A stretch of DNA of 11,990 nt. Origin: Elusimicrobia bacterium CG06_land_8_20_14_3_00_38_11 (GTDB lineage: Bacteria > Elusimicrobiota > UBA8919). Made by a program: the position numbers and the translations under genes. The stretch covers positions 1 to 11,990 of the forward strand of contig PEVQ01000200.1 in assembly GCA_002780205.1 (NCBI GenBank), given 5' to 3'. Of this stretch, positions 1 to 5,696 are shown in pieces (the first letter of the stretch is position 1; every line of letters starts with the position of its first letter). The notes below the pieces were generated by a model. The model ran no database searches. It was not told the DNA's origin and saw nothing but the letters and a program-made list of their open reading frames with translations.

Positions 1-60
1 ATATAATTATTTTTGCTTCTTATACAATCAATTTTTTTCTTCTTAAATTACAAATAAACA

Positions 61-879
61 ATGGTTAAAAAAATAGCAAATGGAGAAAGAGTAGTTCCAG
101 AAAATATCAAAACAAGATATGAATATATGCTTTACATCAGACATTTATTTGCCTATGAAACCGTCTGCCAGATGTTGCCAGCTGAATTTACAGTGCTTGA
201 AATTGGATGTGGAGAAGGATATGGGGCAAATCTTTTAGCAAAATATTCTAAAGAGGTAATAGCTATTGACAATAACAGTTTCGCTATACAGCATGCTACT
301 AAAAAGTACAGTTCAAATAATTTAAAATTTTTAAGTTATGATGGTAATAAATTACCATTTGACAATAACAGATTTGATGCAGTAATCAGTTTTCAGGTAA
401 TAGAGCATATAGAAGATGATATTAAATTTATTTCAGAGGTTTATAGAGTGCTAAAAGACAAAGGAAAACTTATTTTCACAACTCCAAATAAAAAATATCG
501 TCTAAAACCCGGGCAGAAACCCTGGTATCAGTTTCATATTAGAGAATATGATAAGGATGAATTTGAGGATTTATTAGAAACAATCTTTAATAAAGTAAAG
601 GTCAGTTATATAAATGCTCCTCTTGAAATATACAATACAGAATTGAAATTAGCAAAATTAGCATCTTTAGTACAAACCTGTGACTTACTGAATTTGAGAA
701 AACTTATATCATATAATATGAAAAGAAAAGTTATTCAAATGTTTAGTTTTATAAATAATTTAAAAGATTATTCTCAAAAGGAAAGGAATTTTAAAAACAA
801 ATATAACACAAAGGATTTTTTTATTTCCAACGATGAAACAAGAGGTTTAGATTTGTTTGCTATATGTGAAAAAATATGA
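61..879 (+). CDS. Class I SAM-dependent methyltransferase
   Basis: A 272-residue protein that probably transfers a methyl group from S-adenosylmethionine to a sugar or lipid-linked glycan; the substrate cannot be read from the sequence. The SAM-binding motif I is clear at residues 45-55 (VLEIGCGEGYG), followed by the acidic residue ending strand 2 (AID70) and a motif around residues 107-117 (DAVISFQVIEH) typical of the UbiE/Methyltransf_11 group. Residues ~150-272 are a lysine-rich, less conserved C-terminal region. The ATG at 61 has only an A-rich leader and no Shine-Dalgarno. The stop overlaps the next start as ATGA at 876-879, so the two genes are probably translationally coupled. None of its seven prolines uses CCG, unlike genes further downstream. 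The methyltransferase fold is certain; the role in glycan decoration is inferred from its neighbours. Confidence 0.9.
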   Translation: MVKKIANGERVVPENIKTRYEYMLYIRHLFAYETVCQMLPAEFTVLEIGCGEGYGANLLAKYSKEVIAIDNNSFAIQHATKKYSSNNLKFLSYDGNKLPFDNNRFDAVISFQVIEHIEDDIKFISEVYRVLKDKGKLIFTTPNKKYRLKPGQKPWYQFHIREYDKDEFEDLLETIFNKVKVSYINAPLEIYNTELKLAKLASLVQTCDLLNLRKLISYNMKRKVIQMFSFINNLKDYSQKERNFKNKYNTKDFFISNDETRGLDLFAICEKI

Positions 880-2063
880 AGATATGTTTTATAACTTCTT
901 CATTTCCGAGATATATTGGTGATACTTCCGCACCCTGGCTTCTAAAAACAGCAAAAGAATTGAAAAAAATGGGTGTTGAAGTTTCCGTATTTGCTCCGTC
1001 TTATAATGGAATAAAACAAAAACTTATAGATGGGATTCCTATTTACAGATTCAGATATTTTTTTAAATCTTCCGAAAAACTAACTCATGAAGAAAGTTCT
1101 TCTGCGCGGCTTAATGAACTGAAGTATAAAATTCTTATTATTTGTTATATATTCAGCGGTTGTCTTAATTCTTTCTTTTACTTTCGTAAAAACAAATTTG
1201 ATGTTATTACAGTCCACTGGCCATTCCCACAGGCAATTTTTGGAATTATTGGCAAATATTTAACAGGTGCTAAACTTGTTTACCATTTTTATGCTTCGGA
1301 AATGTTGCTTATTAGAAATAGATTTATTAAAACATTGTTTAATTTTTTTATGTTGTTTGCTGACCATATTGTAACAATTTCTTCTTTTACTGAAAATCTC
1401 ATCAAGAATGAATTAAAATTTAAATCACCAGTAAGTATAATTCCATTTAGTTCATCTCTGCCAGATAATATTATAACTGAAGTTTCATATCCTAATGAAA
1501 ATAAATCTAAAATATTGAAATTATTATTTGTAGGTAGATTGATAGAACGAAAAGGTATACTTTATTTTCTTGAGGCTATAAAAAATTTAACTGAAAGGCG
1601 AATTCCCGTATCAGTAACAATAATTGGTGAAGGTTATCAGAAAGAATTGGTAAAAAAGTTTATTTTAGAAAATGGGTTGGAAAAATATATTATACTAAAA
1701 GGAGAGGTTCCTATCCCAGACCTTGTAAATGAATATAAGGAATGTGATATTTTTGTATTTCCATCAATTACAGATAAAAGAGGAGATACAGAAGGATTGG
1801 GTTGTGTAATAATTGAAGCGTTAATGTATAAAAAGCCTGTTATCGCCTCTAATGTTGGTGGTGTTGTTGATATAGTTAAGGATAATGTTACTGGCTTTTT
1901 AGTTCCAGAAAAAGACCCCTTAGAACTGGTAAAAAAGATATTGTTTATCAGGGATAATTATGATTTTGCTAAGCAAATAGCAGAGAATGGATACAATTAT
2001 GTAATTAAAAATTTTTCCTGGGATGTTATAGTTACTAAACTTTTAAAAGTTTATCAAAGATGA
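876..2063 (+). CDS. GT4-family glycosyltransferase (GT-B fold)
   Basis: A 395-residue retaining glycosyltransferase that should add a sugar from a nucleotide-sugar donor to a lipid-linked glycan at the cytoplasmic membrane face. The N-terminal Rossmann half (residues 1-~200) starts with a normal GT4 opening (ICFITSSFPRYIGD). The C-terminal donor-binding half begins with LLFVGRLIERKG (217-227), carrying the expected Arg221 and Lys226, followed by IIGEGYQKEL (249-258). The EX7E motif is intact with Glu306 and Glu314, followed by PVIASNVGGV (321-330) and GFLVP. Length is normal for the family. It overlaps the methyltransferase upstream and the next GT4 gene downstream, each by ATGA. Only 2 of 17 prolines are CCG. 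Donor and linkage are unknown. Confidence 0.93.
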   Translation: MKICFITSSFPRYIGDTSAPWLLKTAKELKKMGVEVSVFAPSYNGIKQKLIDGIPIYRFRYFFKSSEKLTHEESSSARLNELKYKILIICYIFSGCLNSFFYFRKNKFDVITVHWPFPQAIFGIIGKYLTGAKLVYHFYASEMLLIRNRFIKTLFNFFMLFADHIVTISSFTENLIKNELKFKSPVSIIPFSSSLPDNIITEVSYPNENKSKILKLLFVGRLIERKGILYFLEAIKNLTERRIPVSVTIIGEGYQKELVKKFILENGLEKYIILKGEVPIPDLVNEYKECDIFVFPSITDKRGDTEGLGCVIIEALMYKKPVIASNVGGVVDIVKDNVTGFLVPEKDPLELVKKILFIRDNYDFAKQIAENGYNYVIKNFSWDVIVTKLLKVYQR

Positions 2064-3115
2064 CTTCAAAACATAATATCTTTCATTTGATTACGAGTTT
2101 AAATATTGGCGGGACTGAAAAGTTTTTGCTGGCGGTTTTGGAAAATCTAAAAAATAAATATGATTTCTCTGTCGGTTACTTAAAAGAAAGGGGACAAATC
2201 GCCGATGAGATTGAAAAACTTGGAATTCCTGTAATAAAATTTAATTTTTTTTCGCTCATAAAATATCTAAAAGAAAAAAAAATTCAAATCATTCATACGC
2301 ATCTTTACCGTGCAAATATTCTCGGTCGGGTAGCTGGACGAATCGCCGGGACGCCGGTAATAATTTCAAGCCAGCGAAGTATAGACGGCTGGAAAAAATT
2401 TTATCATATCTGGCTTGATAAAATAACTTCACACTATTGCAATTTAATAATTGCCAATTCTTACGCCGCAAAAAATATTTTAATAACTCGTGAAAAAATA
2501 CCATCACAGAAAATTGTTGTTGTATATAATGGCGCCCTGTCTCAACCGCTAACCGCTAACCGCCAACCGCTAACCGCTTCATTTTTTACTGTCGCTTACA
2601 TCGGCCGACTCCACAAAGAAAAAGGTGTTTATTTAATTCCGGAAATCGCAAAAATCGTTTATGAAAAAAACAATAAAATAAAGTTCTTTATTTATGGAGA
2701 CGGTCCGGAAAGGCAGAGTTTAGAATTAAGAATTAAGAATTTAGAATTAGAAAATTCCGTTAAATTTCCCGGCTGGCAGACAAATTTAAAAGATGTTTAT
2801 GATTCAATTGACATTTTGCTTCTTCCGTCTGAAGAAGAATCGTTCCCGCAGGCGGCACTTGAATCGATGTCATATGGTGTACCCGTCATCGCATCTGATG
2901 TCGGCGGTATTTCGGAAGTTGTAGAGCATCAAAAAACCGGGCTTTTAATAAAATCAAAATCTCCTGAAAGTTTTGCGGATACAATTTTATCAATTTCCCA
3001 AGACCATTATTGTTATCACCATTTTTCCGAAAATTCAAAAACAAAAGCAACTGAGTTCTCTGTTGAAAAAATGATAAACGCTATTGATAAAATTTACAGC
3101 AATTATGGACTATAA
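2060..3115 (+). CDS. GT4-family glycosyltransferase carrying heptamer repeats
   Basis: A 351-residue GT-B glycosyltransferase, presumably extending the same glycan. It opens with HLITSLNIGGTEKFL (9-23), a GT4 donor-domain opening. IIHTHLYRANILGR (77-90) is the usual acceptor-domain motif. The C-terminal domain has AYIGRLHKEKG (179-189), IYGDGPERQ, and an intact EX7E pair (Glu260, Glu268) followed by PVIASDVGGISEV (275-287). Residues 161-174 lie at the linker between the two domains and are encoded by a tandem TAACCGC array (7-residue period QPLTANR). Residues ~220-231 are encoded by an AGAATTN array. Aligned with the GT4 at 11127, the second array does not lengthen the protein: it occupies the normal helix between GDG and GW. 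Proline codons are mostly CCG, marking a compositional change from the two genes before it. It starts at an ATGA overlap and ends 11 bp inside the next gene. Confidence 0.92.
   Translation: MTSKHNIFHLITSLNIGGTEKFLLAVLENLKNKYDFSVGYLKERGQIADEIEKLGIPVIKFNFFSLIKYLKEKKIQIIHTHLYRANILGRVAGRIAGTPVIISSQRSIDGWKKFYHIWLDKITSHYCNLIIANSYAAKNILITREKIPSQKIVVVYNGALSQPLTANRQPLTASFFTVAYIGRLHKEKGVYLIPEIAKIVYEKNNKIKFFIYGDGPERQSLELRIKNLELENSVKFPGWQTNLKDVYDSIDILLLPSEEESFPQAALESMSYGVPVIASDVGGISEVVEHQKTGLLIKSKSPESFADTILSISQDHYCYHHFSENSKTKATEFSVEKMINAIDKIYSNYGL
2543..2577 (+). repeat. Tandem heptamer array (YAACCGC x5) inside a coding region
   Basis: Five adjacent 7-bp units read CAACCGC, TAACCGC, TAACCGC, CAACCGC, TAACCGC. 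Because 7 is not a multiple of 3, the array yields a 7-residue protein period (QPLTANR) from a 21-bp superunit. It is read in frame in the GT4 gene and sits where the two Rossmann domains join, a place likely to tolerate extra residues. Confidence 0.9.
2722..2749 (+). repeat. Tandem heptamer array (AGAATTN x4) inside a coding region
   Basis: Four units read AGAATTA, AGAATTA, AGAATTT, AGAATTA. They encode a LELRIKN/LELEN-like heptad that serves as the helix after the GDG motif of the GT4 enzyme. The same unit occurs in reverse orientation in the flavoprotein gene at 10206-10240. Confidence 0.85.
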
Positions 3116-3320
3116 AAAATTATTAAAATTTATTAAACAATCCTTAAAGCAACGCAAAAGCCCTCCGACTATTAGAGAAATCGCTAAAAAATTTGGATTC
3201 AAATCCTTATCTTCTGTTCAATACCATTTGAAAAAACTTAAACAGACAGGCAAATTAAGTTTCAGATATTCGCAAACTAAAGTCAAAAGGCGGGTGGCCA
3301 GAGGTCTCAAGCCATTATAG
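3105..3320 (+). CDS. Stand-alone LexA-type winged-helix DNA-binding protein
   Basis: A 71-residue basic protein that resembles the complete N-terminal DNA-binding domain of the SOS repressor LexA, without the S24 peptidase domain. Helix 1 is YKKLLKFIKQSL (3-14). The LexA signature PPTIREIAKKFGF (20-32) covers the first part of the helix-turn-helix, and SLSSVQYHLKKLKQTGKL (34-51) forms the recognition helix and the start of the wing. The end ARGLKPL aligns with the SRGIRLL-type end of the LexA domain, so the protein stops at the domain boundary. There is no Ala-Gly cleavage site, no Ser/Lys dyad, and no room for them in the 48 bp before the next gene. I chose the ATG at 3105 (11-bp overlap with the GT4 gene) over a TTG at 3084 because its product begins where LexA domains begin. 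It probably represses or tunes this cluster; the target is unknown. A palindrome overlaps its stop codon. Confidence 0.8.
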   Translation: MDYKKLLKFIKQSLKQRKSPPTIREIAKKFGFKSLSSVQYHLKKLKQTGKLSFRYSQTKVKRRVARGLKPL

Positions 3321-3336
3321 TACATTTGTACTATAA
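3315..3336. promoter_or_regulatory. Perfect palindrome resembling a LexA box
   Basis: Arms TTATAGTACA and TGTACTATAA are exact reverse complements separated by TT. The core AGTAC-ATT-T-GTAC-T fits the cyanobacterial LexA-box pattern RGTACNNNDGTWCB as I remember it. It covers the stop codon (3318-3320) of the LexA-like gene and lies 33 bp before the membrane glycosyltransferase start. It is AT-rich with no T tract after it, so it is a poor intrinsic terminator and a better operator candidate. Binding is inferred, not shown. Confidence 0.55.
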
Positions 3337-3368
3337 CTTCCGACGAGCAACTTATAAATAATTACAAT

Positions 3369-4787
3369 ATGAATTTAATTTGGTTAATACTTTCAATATC
3401 TGCTGTAGTTAGAATTTGGGGAATAAATTTTGCGGTTCCTCTGCGATACGGACACATAGATGAATCTGTTGTTATTTTTTATACGATGAGATTTTTTACC
3501 GGTGATTTCAATCCGAACCCGTTTTTTGATTATCCGACCCTTTATTTATATCTGCTTTTTTTTTGCTACCTTTTATATTTTATTGCCGGCTTCATCTTCG
3601 GTAAATTCGAATCAATTAGCAATTTTATTGCATTTTATAACTCAAACCCGGTGCCTTTCATTTTAATTGGCAGAATACTTACCGTTGTTTTTTCAATTGT
3701 AACGATTTACTTTGTTTATATTTTTGCCAAAAAACTTTTTGATAGGAAAACTGGACTTCTATCCGCACTTTTTTTATCGTTAAATTGGCAACATATTTTA
3801 AGTTCACACTACGCAACGACCGATATCGCTGCGGTATTTTTTACGCTACTTTCCGCATTTTTTGTCTGGGACATTTATACAAAAAATGACTTAAAATCAT
3901 ATCTTCTGGCTGGATTTTTTTGCGGGCTTTCTATCGCTACAAAATATTACGGCGGAATTATTTTTTTAGCAATAGTTTTATTCGGATGGAAAAATAAAAA
4001 ATATGTCGGATTCTCTTTTCTTGCGGTAATAACGGCTTTTTTCATCGGTTGTCCTTTTGCTTTTATAGATTACGCCGGATTTTTGAGTAGATTTTTTGAC
4101 AGATTATCTGTGATTATCGGATTAGGAAAAGCAATTCCCTTTTCTTCAATTTCAAACAATTTTGATATTTTCAACAGCTTAGGTTATTTTTTCTCATTAT
4201 CAACCATTGCCGGATTTATTTATTTAATCTTAAAACACACAAAACAACATATATTTTTACTTATAATTATTTTAATTTTTTTGCTATTTTTTGGAACATG
4301 GCAAACTTTACCGGGCCGCTACATACTTGCACTTTATCCGTTTTTTGCTATAATATCTGCAACGGTAATTAGTAGAATTAAAAATAAGTATTTGTTTTCA
4401 TTTGCCATAGCATTGTTTTTAATCACTACTCTTCCGAAAATTATAAAAACAGACACTTTACTGTCTCAAAAAGACACAAGGGTTGTTGCAAGAGAATGGG
4501 TTATTGAAAATATTCCGGGAAAATCAAAAATACTACGGGGACCGTTTTGCCCGGAATTCCCAAACGATAATTATATTACAACGATTGATTGGCATGATAA
4601 AATAAAAACCGGGGGATTTCTTGAAATACAAAAAAAATTTGATTTTGTAATTACAAGTTCTCTGCATTCGGATCCGGAAATATTTACAAAAAATTTAGGA
4701 AAATATGGAAATAAAATTTACGAAATATCAAAAGAATCGGCAGGTGAATTCCAAAACCCGACGATAAAAATATATAAACTAAAATGA
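3369..4787 (+). CDS. GT-C (PMT/ArnT-like, GT39-type) membrane glycosyltransferase
   Basis: A 472-residue polytopic inner-membrane protein that should transfer a sugar from a polyprenyl-phosphate donor to an acceptor on the outer membrane face. Family marks are the acidic pair after the first membrane segment (GHIDES, Asp31-Glu32), FDYPTLYLYL (53-62), SHYATTDIAAVFF (146-158), ATKYYGG (190-196) and PGRYILALYPF (315-325). About ten hydrophobic segments lie between residues 1 and ~360, followed by a soluble tail of ~110 residues. The ATG at 3369 follows a 48-bp gap that holds the palindrome, and there is no Shine-Dalgarno. It joins the GT2 gene by an ATGA overlap, which fits that enzyme supplying its lipid-linked donor. 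Twelve of 17 prolines are CCG. Donor sugar and acceptor are unknown. Confidence 0.85.
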   Translation: MNLIWLILSISAVVRIWGINFAVPLRYGHIDESVVIFYTMRFFTGDFNPNPFFDYPTLYLYLLFFCYLLYFIAGFIFGKFESISNFIAFYNSNPVPFILIGRILTVVFSIVTIYFVYIFAKKLFDRKTGLLSALFLSLNWQHILSSHYATTDIAAVFFTLLSAFFVWDIYTKNDLKSYLLAGFFCGLSIATKYYGGIIFLAIVLFGWKNKKYVGFSFLAVITAFFIGCPFAFIDYAGFLSRFFDRLSVIIGLGKAIPFSSISNNFDIFNSLGYFFSLSTIAGFIYLILKHTKQHIFLLIIILIFLLFFGTWQTLPGRYILALYPFFAIISATVISRIKNKYLFSFAIALFLITTLPKIIKTDTLLSQKDTRVVAREWVIENIPGKSKILRGPFCPEFPNDNYITTIDWHDKIKTGGFLEIQKKFDFVITSSLHSDPEIFTKNLGKYGNKIYEISKESAGEFQNPTIKIYKLK

Positions 4788-5554
4788 TAAATAATAAAAA
4801 AATCGTGGTAGTGATGCCGGCATACAACGCCGAAAAAACGGTTGAAAAAACTTTCAGGGACATTCCTAAACATATAGTGGACAATATAATTCTTGTTGAC
4901 GACAACTCATCGGACAAAACGGTTGAAATTGCAAAATCACTCGGACTAAAAACTATCATTCACAAAAAAAATATGGGCTATGGAGCAAATCAAAAAACAT
5001 GTTATCATGAAGCATTAGAAAACATGGCAGATGTAATTGTTATGATTCACCCTGATTATCAGTATGATGCACGGCTGACGCCATATATTGCCGGAATTGT
5101 TGCCGACGATATTTGCGATGTAGTTTTGGGGAACAGAATCAGGACGAGATGGGAAGCACTTTCGGGCGGAATGCCGTTATATAAATATGTCGCGAACAGA
5201 TTTCTTACAATTCTTGAAAACTTTTTACTCGGTCAAAATCTTGGTGAGTTCCATTCCGGTTTTCGCGCATACTCAAAAAAGGTCTTGGAAACAATACGAT
5301 GGGAAGATAATTCCGATGACTTTGTTTTTGACCAGCAGTTTTTGATTGAGGCGGTGGCTTGTAAATTAAAAATCGGCGACATACCGGTGCCCGCAAAATA
5401 TTTTTCCGAAGCATCATCCATAAATTTTTTAAGAAGTTGCAAATACGGGTTTTCTGCTTTATTTTTTTTGTTAAAATTTTTATTTCATAAATACAGATTG
5501 TTTCATCAACAAATTTTTACCAAAAAAAGTGAAACCACAGATTTACACAGATGA
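4784..5554 (+). CDS. GT2 glycosyltransferase, DPM1-like polyprenyl-phosphate sugar synthase
   Basis: A 256-residue GT-A enzyme that probably moves a sugar from a nucleotide donor to polyprenyl phosphate, like dolichol-phosphate mannose synthase. VVVMPAYNAEKTV (8-20) opens the domain, LVDDNSSDKT (37-46) binds the nucleotide, and MIHPDYQYD (87-95) takes the place of the usual DxD-containing segment. GEFHSGFRAYSK (154-165) and DDFVFDQQFLIEA (178-190) are typical of this subgroup. Hydrophobic residues ~214-236 may lie on the membrane, and no separate multi-span tail is present. The gene lies between two GT-C proteins, the expected users of such a donor. The last six residues (TTDLHR) and the TGA stop are encoded by a dispersed repeat that begins at 5535, so the native C-terminus appears overwritten. 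Confidence 0.88.
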   Translation: MINNKKIVVVMPAYNAEKTVEKTFRDIPKHIVDNIILVDDNSSDKTVEIAKSLGLKTIIHKKNMGYGANQKTCYHEALENMADVIVMIHPDYQYDARLTPYIAGIVADDICDVVLGNRIRTRWEALSGGMPLYKYVANRFLTILENFLLGQNLGEFHSGFRAYSKKVLETIRWEDNSDDFVFDQQFLIEAVACKLKIGDIPVPAKYFSEASSINFLRSCKYGFSALFFLLKFLFHKYRLFHQQIFTKKSETTDLHR

Positions 5555-5690
5555 ACACAGATGACCTGAAAGGTCATTCTGGGCCGAAGGCGAAGAATCT
5601 CGGTATTAAAGACGAGACCCTTCGTTTCACTCAGGGTGACACTTCGTGTCATCTGTGTAATCGCCGTTAATAATCTGCGTAATCTACGTT
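5535..5690. repeat. Nested inverted-repeat island
   Basis: The left arm holds three 10-bp units (CCACAGATTT, ACACAGATGA, ACACAGATGA; 5535-5564). The right arm has the complement TCATCTGTGT (5649-5658) and then degenerate AATCTGCGT/AATCTACGT units (5672-5689). Between them lie three hairpins: TGACCT-GAA-AGGTCA (5562-5576); a long imperfect stem 5573-5602 with 5613-5640 around a 10-nt loop; and TGACAC-TTC-GTGTCA (5637-5651). This looks like one repeat family inserted into another. It fills most of the 142-bp gap before the next gene, which starts seven bases after it. No T tract follows, so terminator function is doubtful. Confidence 0.85.
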
Positions 5691-5696
5691 AAAAAA

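Noticed and set aside
2..7. TATAAT match as a -10 promoter element for the first gene
   Set aside because: A -35 element would lie outside the window, and such hexamers are common by chance in DNA this AT-rich.
3084..3104. Upstream TTG start for the LexA-like protein
   Set aside because: The ATG at 3105 starts where LexA domains start, and the seven extra residues add nothing recognisable.
5562..5651. Intrinsic terminator in the repeat island
   Set aside because: The stems are strong but no T tract follows, and the downstream gene appears to belong to the same operon.
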